Below, one piece after another: positions 1 to 6,980 of a stretch of 41,016 nt of DNA; position 1 is the stretch's first letter; every line of letters begins with the position of its first letter. The position numbers and the translations under genes were made by a program. Source of the stretch: Marinilabilia sp. UBA5340. GTDB lineage: Bacteria > Bacteroidota > Bacteroidia > Bacteroidales > Marinilabiliaceae. The DNA lies in assembly GCA_002411085.1 (NCBI GenBank), contig DHQK01000156.1, forward strand, positions 1 to 41,016. The letters run 5' to 3'. The notes beneath the pieces were generated by a model that saw nothing but the letters and a program-made list of their open reading frames with translations, was not told the DNA's origin and ran no database searches.

Positions 1-875
1 AAAGGGTAAACGGGGTTCGGAAGCTGTGTCGTTTTCTGGGGGATGTCAATCGAAAACTGGAAGATAACGGAAGGTTTATTTGTTGTCTGGAGACGACGCA
101 ACTCAGGCGTCAGCGCATTTTTTCGTCCTTCCCCTTCCTGATCGGGCGTTTGTATTATTTCTTTGATTATTTATTGAATAGGGTAGCTCCCACCATAAAA
201 CCTACTCGTTGGTTGCATCGTTTGTTTGCCAATGAGCACAATCGCCCCATTTCTTATTATGAAATGGTTGGACGCCTTGCGTGTAGTGGATTTGTTGTCG
301 AAACCGATGAGGTGATTAACGGACGTCATTATCTGGTGGCACGCAAAGTGGGGGATCCACCCAAGGGGATGCGGGAGCATTACGGTCTTATTTTGGGATT
401 AAAGAGAATCGGGAAGGATGGCAGGGTATTCAGAGCATTTAAATTCCGAACCATGGTGGCTTTCAGTGAATATGTACAGGAACAGATTTATCGACGGAAC
501 AGACTGTGTAAGGGTGGTAAGTTTAATAACGACAAAAGAGTAACCATTCTCGGAGGCTTTATGCGCAGGTACTGGCTCGATGAAATTCCAATGCTCTACA
601 ATATTTTTCGCGGAGAAATGAAATTGGTTGGGGTTCGGCCGGTCAGTCCTCAGTACCTCTCGCTTTACGATGAAGAAGTGGTGAAATTAAGAACCTCTGT
701 CAAACCGGGTTTGATACCTCCTTTTTATGTTGATCTGCCCGAGACTCTTGAGGAAATTCAGGACTCTGAGGTACGATATATTCAGCGTTGGCAAAAGGCC
801 CCGTTCAGAACCGATTGTGTCTACTTCTTCAAGGCTGTTTGTAATATTCTTTTCGGAGGTGCCCGGAGTAAATAA
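1..875 (+). CDS. Bacteroidota-type initiating sugar-phosphate transferase (5' partial)
   Basis: This gene is cut by the left edge. The reading frame is open from base 3, so the TTG at 150 is internal rather than the start, and about 290 residues are visible. The C-terminal part is a bacterial sugar transferase (PF02397, polyprenyl-phosphate sugar-1-phosphate transferase): KFRTM at bases 441-455, LDEIPML at 576-596 with the catalytic Asp-Glu pair, and a following GEMKLVGVRP block. The family moves a sugar phosphate from an NDP-sugar onto undecaprenyl phosphate, starting a glycan repeat unit at the inner membrane. The visible N-terminal part resembles the upstream domain of long Bacteroidota homologues. 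The hydrophobic re-entrant helix usually found before KFRTM is not apparent. The wzx-like gene follows after about 130 bases, which fits initiation of the same glycan. The donor sugar cannot be read from the sequence. Confidence 0.88.
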   Translation, partial: RVNGVRKLCRFLGDVNRKLEDNGRFICCLETTQLRRQRIFSSFPFLIGRLYYFFDYLLNRVAPTIKPTRWLHRLFANEHNRPISYYEMVGRLACSGFVVETDEVINGRHYLVARKVGDPPKGMREHYGLILGLKRIGKDGRVFRAFKFRTMVAFSEYVQEQIYRRNRLCKGGKFNNDKRVTILGGFMRRYWLDEIPMLYNIFRGEMKLVGVRPVSPQYLSLYDEEVVKLRTSVKPGLIPPFYVDLPETLEEIQDSEVRYIQRWQKAPFRTDCVYFFKAVCNILFGGARSK

Positions 876-952
876 TCCCAGGGAAAAAGTTTTAAAAGCA
901 GAAATCTGGCAATCAGAAGAGAACCCGAATACCCAGCTAATAAGACACTAGA

Positions 953-999
953 GGTCAATTTATTATGACCAACCCGATACTCAAAACTCAAAACTCGAA
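953..999 (+). repeat. Small inverted repeat and 7-bp tandem repeat ahead of the flippase gene
   Basis: GGTCA (953-957) and TGACC (966-970) form a short perfect inverted repeat with an 8-base spacer. Just downstream the 7-mer ACTCAAA occurs at 979-985 and 986-992, followed by a degenerate third copy, ACTCGAA, at 993-999. The repeat ends 8 bases before the ATG of the next gene. The rest of the 132-base gap shows nothing else I can assign. The function is unknown. Confidence 0.45.
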
Positions 1000-1007
1000 A
1001 AAGGTAG

Positions 1008-2462
1008 ATGGGCAACAAAAAGGCATTTGTAAAAGATACTTTTGTTTATGGATTAGGAAAGGGGCTGAAAAAGTTTATTGGCCTCTTTTTGTTGCCATTT
1101 TATACGAGGGCTCTAAGTGTCGGTGAGTTTGGACTTCTCGAAACATTGGGGACTGCAGCTGCCCTGTTAGGAGGTTTTTTATCTGTCGGACTGGAATCTG
1201 CAGGCGGGTTTTATTATTTCAAATCAGATGATACTCAAAAAGGAGATGTATTATCCACTGCTTTTTTTATCCGTCTGGCTTCTTTTCTTCTTTTAGTGCC
1301 GCTGCTTTTTTTTCAGGAAGAGTTGTCGGTGCTCTTATTTGACACTCCCGATCAGGGTATTCTCATCTTTCTGCTTTGTTTGTTGGTTCCGGTCAACCTG
1401 CTGATGAGTGAGCAATCTCATTTGTTCCGGTATTTCCGCCAGCCCTGGCGCTACAATTTGATTACTGTCATAAAATCGCTGGGGAACATTGGCCTTGGAA
1501 TTACCCTGGTCATCTGGTTAAAGCAGGGAGTGGAAGGAGCTATGTGGGCGCGTTTGGGCAGTAGTTTTCTGGTCGTTGTGATTGCCTTTGGATTTTTTAA
1601 TTTTCGCAAATATTCATTTCGTTTTTCGTGGGCATGGACGCGGCAATTGCTGAAATACGGATTCCCACTGATTTGGGCCGGACTGGCTGCCTGGATCTAC
1701 AATAGCAGTGATCGTTTCTTTTTGCTGTATTATCGCGATTTGCATGATGTGGGACTGTATTCGATTGGTGCCATTTTTTCGCAGCCGGTTCTGCTTATCA
1801 ATATGGCTGTTCAGATGAGTTTTGGAGTGTTGTTTTTTCAGTCCTATTATGCAGAAGCTGATGAAGCTAAACCCCGAACCAGAAAGATGGCGATTGATAT
1901 TTTTGTGCTTTATCTTGCCGGAAGTGTCATTTTGGCTACCGGCTTGTCGGTATTTGCCGATGTGTTGATTCCCTTTGTCGCAACTCCTGATTATGCCGAG
2001 GGGGCAATGGTAGTGCCGTTTCTGGTATTCTCTTATATTGCAGCTCAATCCTATCAGACCATGGGACCGGGAATTTCTCTGGCTGAGAAAACCTGGCATT
2101 TTGCCTGGATTACCGGAGTTACTGCAGCGCTCAATATTGGACTGAATTTCCTGTTGGTTCCGCGATGGGGTTTTCTGGGTGCCGGGCTGGCCACATTGAT
2201 CTCTTTTGTGGTCTACTGGCAGATTAAAGTTCAAGTGGCAGCGCGATATTTTCCGGTGTCCTATCCTTTTTTCCGCATATTTCTGTTTTTTATGCTGGGT
2301 CTCACCCTCTCTCTGGTTTCCGTTTTCTGGCCCGGCGGTTCGGGATGGATTCTTAAAACCGGGGTGTTTTTGATTGTCCTGTTTACAGCTTTTTTATTTA
2401 AATTGCTCAGCTGGAATGAGATGGTTGCCGTTGTTCAAAAACTAAAATCGCACAGCAGATGA
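1008..2462 (+). CDS. wzx: Polysaccharide repeat-unit flippase (Wzx/MOP superfamily)
   Basis: This 484-residue protein is hydrophobic along nearly its whole length, with about 12-14 membrane segments. It opens with a basic/amphipathic stretch (KKAFVKDTFVYGLGKGLKKF) typical of Wzx-like polysaccharide flippases in the MATE/MOP superfamily. Such proteins move lipid-linked oligosaccharide repeat units across the inner membrane. The ATG at 1008 follows a purine-rich AAAAAGG. The stop overlaps the next start as ATGA at 2459-2462, implying translational coupling to the polymerase-like gene. The position between the initiating transferase and the Wzy-like gene supports the call. Substrate specificity cannot be inferred, and the symbol denotes the functional class only. 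Confidence 0.85.
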   Translation: MGNKKAFVKDTFVYGLGKGLKKFIGLFLLPFYTRALSVGEFGLLETLGTAAALLGGFLSVGLESAGGFYYFKSDDTQKGDVLSTAFFIRLASFLLLVPLLFFQEELSVLLFDTPDQGILIFLLCLLVPVNLLMSEQSHLFRYFRQPWRYNLITVIKSLGNIGLGITLVIWLKQGVEGAMWARLGSSFLVVVIAFGFFNFRKYSFRFSWAWTRQLLKYGFPLIWAGLAAWIYNSSDRFFLLYYRDLHDVGLYSIGAIFSQPVLLINMAVQMSFGVLFFQSYYAEADEAKPRTRKMAIDIFVLYLAGSVILATGLSVFADVLIPFVATPDYAEGAMVVPFLVFSYIAAQSYQTMGPGISLAEKTWHFAWITGVTAALNIGLNFLLVPRWGFLGAGLATLISFVVYWQIKVQVAARYFPVSYPFFRIFLFFMLGLTLSLVSVFWPGGSGWILKTGVFLIVLFTAFLFKLLSWNEMVAVVQKLKSHSR

Positions 2463-3817
2463 GTCCGTTTTTCCTGATATCAATGATGCTGGCCTTGGCC
2501 ATTGCCGGATTTCTGGTTGTTCGCAGGTGGCCCGATTACATCTTCTGGGTGGTGATTGTGCTTTTGTTTGACCCCACAGGACATCTGACGGTTTATTTTG
2601 GGAAGGAAGCTCTGGGAGGGTTTTATTACCGCGATTTTCTCTTTGCGCTGGCTTTTATGCCTTTCTTTTCACCTCGTGTAGACAAGAAAGATATGTTGAG
2701 CTTTAGACCATTTCTGATATTACTCGGGGTGCAAATAATTTTTCTTTTGTACCATATTTTTATTTTCGGATATTGGCAACCAGGGCGTGGCTGGGGATAT
2801 TTGTTGAGGTATGTTCTTATCCGGGAGCGGATGACAGTTTTTGGGTTTTTGTTGATTGTTCCGGTTTTTATGATGGCCCGGCGCAAACTGTCTGTTTTGG
2901 TGGATGTATTGGCTATCACATCATTAGTCGTTTATTTGATGTATTTTATTACAGTTGCCACCGGGATTGATCTGATGCCTTTGTGGCAGGCCGAGCGCTA
3001 CAGGGGATCGGGAATCCTCAGGTATTTGATGTTCAGCTCCGGTCTCTCAGATATGCTCGTGCCACTATCTATCTTCGTGTTGGCCCGAAAAGTTGATTAT
3101 CGATACAAAAATCTTCTTTATACCGCCACGCTTTTAATGTTGCTTTCTGTTTTATTGTCACTGACCAAGAGCAGTTACATCAATATTGCCGGACTGGTTG
3201 TAGCCTCTTTGTTCTTGTATCATCGTTTTTACCGGGCTTCTCTTCAGGGGCTGATGACGATGCTGCTGGGGCCCGGAGTGGTGATGTTGTTGCTTATGTT
3301 GATGGTGTTTCCAGCCTATCCTGAAGTTGTCTGGCGTCAGGTGGAAGATCTCTGGTTGTTGCTTTTTGGAGATGCCTACACCAGCGGAGTGGTGGAGGGG
3401 CGCCTGGTCAATCAATGGCCCGCGCACCTGGCACTTATTAGTCAACGGCCCTGGTTTGGCACAGGAGCTGGATTCTCAGATTTTTTCTCCATGCGTTTTC
3501 ATCCCTCCGATTATGAAGTTACCGATCTTCCTGTTACCGGGCATCTGGCTATGTATGGGGTCGTGGGACTTTCAATTTACAGTCTGCTTTATTTTCAGAT
3601 GTGGCGTTATCTGGTTGTGGTTTTCCGTCAGATAAAAGCGCGGGTTAGTGACATAAATGAGTTGGATGTGGCATTGTTTTTTGTGGTTTTTGCATGGATG
3701 ATTAAAACCTTTTTGTTTAAGCCCAATTATTTGTTTAATGAATTGACCACCGGCACCCTGTTGATTAATCTTTATGCAGGAATTTTGGTTGCTCTGATTT
3801 ATCGATTGCGGAATTAG
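2459..3817 (+). CDS. wzy: O-antigen polymerase/ligase-like membrane protein (Wzy/WaaL class)
   Basis: The protein has 452 residues and roughly 10-12 predicted membrane helices. In its C-terminal half there is a large loop with the pattern of the O-antigen ligase/polymerase family: an arginine-rich segment (VVEGRLVNQWP), then RPWFGTGAGF, then a His in VTGHLAMYG followed by a hydrophobic helix. These enzymes join lipid-linked repeat units (Wzy) or ligate chains (WaaL) at the periplasmic face of the inner membrane. It overlaps the flippase gene by 4 bases and precedes the GT2 gene by 5 bases, so polymerase is the likelier role. Ligase and polymerase cannot be told apart from sequence alone. Confidence 0.8.
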   Translation: MSPFFLISMMLALAIAGFLVVRRWPDYIFWVVIVLLFDPTGHLTVYFGKEALGGFYYRDFLFALAFMPFFSPRVDKKDMLSFRPFLILLGVQIIFLLYHIFIFGYWQPGRGWGYLLRYVLIRERMTVFGFLLIVPVFMMARRKLSVLVDVLAITSLVVYLMYFITVATGIDLMPLWQAERYRGSGILRYLMFSSGLSDMLVPLSIFVLARKVDYRYKNLLYTATLLMLLSVLLSLTKSSYINIAGLVVASLFLYHRFYRASLQGLMTMLLGPGVVMLLLMLMVFPAYPEVVWRQVEDLWLLLFGDAYTSGVVEGRLVNQWPAHLALISQRPWFGTGAGFSDFFSMRFHPSDYEVTDLPVTGHLAMYGVVGLSIYSLLYFQMWRYLVVVFRQIKARVSDINELDVALFFVVFAWMIKTFLFKPNYLFNELTTGTLLINLYAGILVALIYRLRN

Positions 3818-3822
3818 TTTTT

Positions 3823-4749
3823 ATGAGGAGTCCGAAAATAGTCATACAGTTGGTGTTTTATCAGGATATGCATTTTTTGCCCGGCTTGATAAAATCTCTC
3901 GAATGTCAGACATTTACTGATTTTTATGTGGTGGCAGTCGACAACGGAGAGGATCAGGCTTCGGCAAGGATGTTTCAGGAATTGTATCCACGGGGAGAGA
4001 TCCTATATGGAAAAGGTAATATAGGTTTTGCAGGCGGTCATAATCTGTTGCTGAAGAGAACCCTGGAACTGGAAGCTCCTTTCGTGTTGGTGCTCAATTC
4101 AGATGTGGAGTTGCACAAAGATTTCCTGAAGCAGCTCTATGCTCATATAGATAAGTTGCCGGGGGTTGATGCCTGCGGACCTTTGATATATGCCGGTGTT
4201 GACAGTAAGCGCACCCGTCTGGTGCAGAATTTCAGGCTGTTTATGAATTTCCGGACGGCCCGTAAATGGGCTCCGGATTCAGGCAAAAGGCTTTATTCCT
4301 GCAAACAAGTACCCGTATCGGCTGATGTCGACTATCTTTCCGGAGTGGCTATGATTCTGAGAACCGAAATCTTCAGCGAGATGGATTTTTTAGATGAAAA
4401 TCTGTTCCTCTATGGAGAAGAGCGGGATTTCTTTTTCCGTTTCTCCAAACAGAATCGTTTGGCGATGGTGACCCGAAAGGCTATATGTTGGCATTTTCAT
4501 GATTGGGACAACCCGGCTCCTGATGGTCTGTGCCGGGAGTACTATTATCTGCGGCGCAATAAAGTGTTGTACTTCCGTAAATTCCAATTAACTTCAGGGC
4601 TCATGCATTTCATTGCCAGAGAGCTGCTTCGTATTCCATTGACGCTTGTATGGAGTCTTCGCAAAAAAAATCCCAGCCTTTTCTATTGTTGTTGGCTGGG
4701 GATATGGCACGGTTTGAGAGGACAAACCGGACGAAATTTTAAACTTTAA
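3823..4749 (+). CDS. GT2 family glycosyltransferase (rhamnosyltransferase-like)
   Basis: This 308-residue protein has a GT-A fold. It shows the nucleotide-sugar binding start, GNIGFAGGHN at residues 65-74, a DXD-like metal site in LNSDVEL (91-97) and an acidic catalytic block LYGEERDFFFRF (197-208). This arrangement is typical of GT2 enzymes of the WbbL/rhamnosyltransferase group, which act at the cytosolic membrane face on lipid-linked acceptors. The C-terminal part is basic and amphipathic. It is the last gene of this polysaccharide module and its stop overlaps the stop of the convergent gene at 4746-4749. Donor and acceptor are not predictable. Confidence 0.85.
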   Translation: MRSPKIVIQLVFYQDMHFLPGLIKSLECQTFTDFYVVAVDNGEDQASARMFQELYPRGEILYGKGNIGFAGGHNLLLKRTLELEAPFVLVLNSDVELHKDFLKQLYAHIDKLPGVDACGPLIYAGVDSKRTRLVQNFRLFMNFRTARKWAPDSGKRLYSCKQVPVSADVDYLSGVAMILRTEIFSEMDFLDENLFLYGEERDFFFRFSKQNRLAMVTRKAICWHFHDWDNPAPDGLCREYYYLRRNKVLYFRKFQLTSGLMHFIARELLRIPLTLVWSLRKKNPSLFYCCWLGIWHGLRGQTGRNFKL

Positions 4750-5111
4750 AACTGTGGATCTTTGTCTTCCCTGATTCTGTCATTTATAAATCTTTTTACA
4801 AAAAATACCAGCGAAATCAACGAGGCAACCATCATAGTGCTTACTCTCAGCAGGGCCGGGATGTCATTGCGTTCCATTGATCCTTTCAGGGGGAATATAA
4901 GACCGATTAAAATCAAAAATGTTAATACCATGACTGTATTGGAAATTCCTTTGCGATAATTTCGAACCCCTTTGTTGAGTACAAGTATGAAAGCCCCGAA
5001 AATGACAGGTATTAATGCAGTGGGCGATGGGGATTCGGGCCACAGGTGGGACCAAATGCCCAAAATCATTAAAAGAATTCCATGAATCATGCTGATGATG
5101 TGTAATTTCAT
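4746..5111 (-). CDS. Small four-helix membrane protein, unknown function
   Basis: The 121-residue protein has four likely membrane helices at about residues 6-23, 31-46, 57-74 and 87-106, and a charged tail (NDRIREDKDPQF). A basic loop (NKGVRNYRKG) lies between helices 2 and 3. I do not recognise a named family; small membrane proteins of this design are common in Bacteroidota. The ATG at 5111 is the first methionine of the frame. It is convergent with the GT2 gene, and the two stop codons overlap by 4 bases. The gene stands alone on this strand, so context gives no clue to its function. Confidence 0.65.
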   Translation of the reverse strand: MKLHIISMIHGILLMILGIWSHLWPESPSPTALIPVIFGAFILVLNKGVRNYRKGISNTVMVLTFLILIGLIFPLKGSMERNDIPALLRVSTMMVASLISLVFFVKRFINDRIREDKDPQF

Positions 5112-5235
5112 AGCTTTTTATTTTGGTTAATACCGATGTGACAATTTAATTATTATTTTATTTCCTGCCAATTGTAAAGGTCTGAGGTTATTGTTTTGTT
5201 CGAAACCTGGAGCTGATTGTGAGTATTAAAATACA

Positions 5236-5247
5236 TGACATTTGTCA
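5236..5247. promoter_or_regulatory. 12-bp perfect palindrome overlapping a -33 element
   Basis: TGACA-TT-TGTCA is a perfect dyad and covers the TTTG of the predicted promoter. A palindrome lying on the promoter is what an operator for a dimeric regulator would look like. The regulator is unknown, and the short length means chance is possible. Confidence 0.3.
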
Positions 5248-5271
5248 CTTTTAAATTATTTACTAACTTTA
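5241..5271 (+). promoter_or_regulatory. Bacteroidota-type promoter (TTTG / TAnnTTTG)
   Basis: TTTG at 5241-5244 is followed after exactly 19 bases by TAACTTTA at 5264-5271. This is one base off the Bacteroidota -7 consensus TAnnTTTG, and the spacing is the expected one. Transcription would start near 5276-5279. The only downstream + strand gene is the flavoprotein at 5403, which would have a leader of about 125 bases containing the hairpins described next. Confidence 0.5.
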
Positions 5272-5276
5272 TTATC

Positions 5277-5380
5277 AGAAAAAAACGGGCACAACACTGT
5301 TACGGGAAATAATGAGTGTAGTGTTCTTTTTTGGAGGGTGACAACCTGGGTGTTGTTGCCCTCTTTTTTCTTTTATTTTT
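5277..5380 (+). ncRNA. Candidate attenuator leader or small RNA ending in an intrinsic terminator
   Basis: The segment lies between a predicted promoter and a strong terminator. Three pairings compete. (1) AACACT (5293-5298) with AGTGTT (5320-5325), loop 21 bases. (2) GGGCACAACAC (5287-5297) with the far arm GTGTTGTTGCCC (5350-5361), 11 pairs with one bulge. (3) The terminator stem 5334-5345 with 5352-5363. Pairing 2 would break the terminator and pairing 1 would block pairing 2, which is the logic of a terminator/antiterminator switch. A 9-codon mini-ORF (ATG 5312, stop 5339-5341; peptide MSVVFFFGG) with three consecutive Phe codons overlaps the terminator's 5' arm. Whether this is a leader for the flavoprotein gene or an independent small RNA is open. 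I recognise no known RNA family. Confidence 0.4.
5334..5369 (+). terminator. Strong Rho-independent terminator
   Basis: A 12-pair stem is formed by GAGGGTGACAAC (5334-5345) and GTTGTTGCCCTC (5352-5363), with two G-U wobbles and a 6-base loop. It is followed by TTTTTT at 5364-5369 and further T-rich sequence to 5380. The nearest upstream + strand gene stops 585 bases away, so the terminator more likely serves the short transcript that starts near 5277. Confidence 0.75.
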
Positions 5381-5402
5381 GTAGTCGGAAAAATGAACCG
5401 TC

Positions 5403-6617
5403 ATGGAAGTTGCCATTATAGGAGGAGGAGCCGCAGGTTTTTTTGCTGCAATAGCTGTTAAGGAAAAACACCCGGGAGCCCACGTTGTTATTTATGAAAA
5501 GTCACCGAAAGTTCTGTCAAAAGTAAAAATTTCGGGAGGAGGACGGTGTAATGTGACCAATGCCGTATCTCATATTTCAGAATTGATAAAGGCATACCCG
5601 CGTGGAGGAAACAGCCTAAAGAAGCTTTTTCACAGATTTAGCAACAGAGATACCATGCAGTGGTTTGAGTCGCGCGGTGTGCCTTTGGTGACACATGAGG
5701 ATGGTTGTGTTTTTCCGGCTGCTCAGGATTCCCGCATGATTATCAATTGTTTTCTGAATGAAGTCCGGCGACTGGGGGTTGAGATTCAAACCTCCTCTGG
5801 AATATCAGAGCTTGTTTCGAAAAATATAAAATGGAAGCTGGTTTTTCAGCAGAAGGACAGAGAGTCCCTTGAATACGATAAAGTGATTGTGACTACAGGA
5901 GGTTGTGCCCGGTTAGAAGGGTTTGACTGGCTAAGAAAAACAGGGCATCGGATTGAGCCGCCCATGCCCTCTCTTTTTACATTCAACATGCCGGATACAC
6001 CTGTTACCCGCCTCATGGGGGTGGTGGTTGAAGATGTTGAAATAAGTTTAGAGCGAAGTCGACTTTCATCGTCAGGAGCAGTGTTGATTACTCACTGGGG
6101 AATGAGCGGCCCGGCTGTTCTAAAACTCTCTTCTTTTGCTGCCAGAGAGCTAAATAAACGCAATTATGAGTTTAATATTTATGTGAACTGGTTGGGCCGG
6201 ATCTCCCGCGACGAGGCATTCTTCCTGTTGGAGGAGGTGGCGGTTAAACATTCAAAAAAAATGATTGGGAATTACCGGCCTTTTGCATTACCCGAGAGAT
6301 TGTGGATTTTTTTGATTGAGAAATGCGGTTTTCCGGGTAATAAAAAATGGGCAGAAATAGGCAAAAAAGGCCTGAACAGACTTCTGGAAACATTGGTTCA
6401 TGACTGCTATCCGGTGACTGGAAAATCCACGTTCAGGGATGAATTTGTAACCTGTGGCGGCATCAACCTCAAAGATGTGGATATGAAAACCATGCAAAGC
6501 AAAGTGGCTCCAAATCTTTATTTTGCAGGTGAAGTGCTGGATGTTGATGCCATCACAGGTGGATTTAACTTACAGGCAGCCTGGACAACCGGTTTTATTG
6601 CCGGGCAGTTGGGGTGA
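5403..6617 (+). CDS. HI0933-family FAD-dependent flavoprotein (NAD(P)/FAD oxidoreductase)
   Basis: The 404-residue length is normal for the HI0933/BaiN-like family (PF03486). The N-terminus is a classical dinucleotide fold (MEVAIIGGGAAGFFAA, glycines at 7-12). It is followed by the family hallmark KISGGGRCNVTN (42-53), and near the C-terminus by the FAD-contacting LYFAGEVLDVDAITGGFNLQ with the ending AAWTTGFIAGQ. The family is widespread. BaiN acts on bile-acid intermediates, but for most members the substrate is unknown, so I assign only a flavin-dependent oxidoreductase. The ATG at 5403 sits directly before the nucleotide-binding strand. The leader contains the promoter, hairpins and terminator described separately. 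The next gene is convergent, 8 bases away. Confidence 0.9.
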   Translation: MEVAIIGGGAAGFFAAIAVKEKHPGAHVVIYEKSPKVLSKVKISGGGRCNVTNAVSHISELIKAYPRGGNSLKKLFHRFSNRDTMQWFESRGVPLVTHEDGCVFPAAQDSRMIINCFLNEVRRLGVEIQTSSGISELVSKNIKWKLVFQQKDRESLEYDKVIVTTGGCARLEGFDWLRKTGHRIEPPMPSLFTFNMPDTPVTRLMGVVVEDVEISLERSRLSSSGAVLITHWGMSGPAVLKLSSFAARELNKRNYEFNIYVNWLGRISRDEAFFLLEEVAVKHSKKMIGNYRPFALPERLWIFLIEKCGFPGNKKWAEIGKKGLNRLLETLVHDCYPVTGKSTFRDEFVTCGGINLKDVDMKTMQSKVAPNLYFAGEVLDVDAITGGFNLQAAWTTGFIAGQLG

Positions 6618-6625
6618 TGTATTCC

Positions 6626-6865
6626 TTATTTTACTGAATAGACCCCTTTCTCTCCTTTGGAGATAGCTTCTTCAATAGCAGAAAGCTCAGCCAGAGCTTC
6701 TTCTTTTGTGCGATATTCACCAACTACAATCTGGTTGCTCTGAAAGAATGAGGAATTGGCAAATTGCCCAATGAGTACTGCTTTATTTTTACTAGCTATA
6801 TTTCTCTGAAAGCTAATACGAATGACATTTATCAATTGTTTCTTGCACTGGGTTCTGATCCACAT
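6626..6865 (-). CDS. Small conserved protein, unknown function
   Basis: This 79-residue protein starts MWIRTQCKKQLINVIRISFQ and ends with a charged helix (EYRTKEEALAELSAIEEAIS). I recognise the pattern of a small conserved protein seen in Firmicutes and Bacteroidota: a start like MW(I/V)R(T/S)Q, a strand, then GEY followed by a lysine- and glutamate-rich helix. No function is known to me. It has no signal peptide or membrane segment and is probably cytoplasmic. It lies downstream of the AICAR transformylase gene on the same strand with an inverted repeat between them, and is convergent with the flavoprotein gene. Confidence 0.65.
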   Translation of the reverse strand: MWIRTQCKKQLINVIRISFQRNIASKNKAVLIGQFANSSFFQSNQIVVGEYRTKEEALAELSAIEEAISKGEKGVYSVK

Positions 6866-6907
6866 TTTAATTAGTTTTTTAGGTTTCGGATTTTATTAGA
6901 TTTTAGA

Positions 6908-6945
6908 AAATTTCCCGAATGGGCAAATACAGATCCGGGAAATTT
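6908..6945. repeat. 10-bp perfect inverted repeat downstream of the AICAR transformylase gene
   Basis: AAATTTCCCG (6908-6917) is exactly complementary to CGGGAAATTT (6936-6945) with an 18-base loop. It lies 35 bases beyond the stop of the AICAR transformylase gene (- strand). No extra T-tract follows on either strand, although the stem itself ends in TTT. It could be a weak terminator or a transcript-stabilising 3' stem-loop. Confidence 0.45.
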
Positions 6946-6980
6946 GTAAAGCTTATTAATAGAGAATAACCATTTCCCCA

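Noticed and set aside
727..951. Frame of 74 codons overlapping the end of the sugar transferase gene
   Set aside because: It is out of frame with the transferase, starts inside it, and its product has no recognisable features.
1614..2234. Open frame of 206 codons on the - strand
   Set aside because: It is antisense to the flippase gene and low in hydrophobic order; the + strand protein is a clear family member.
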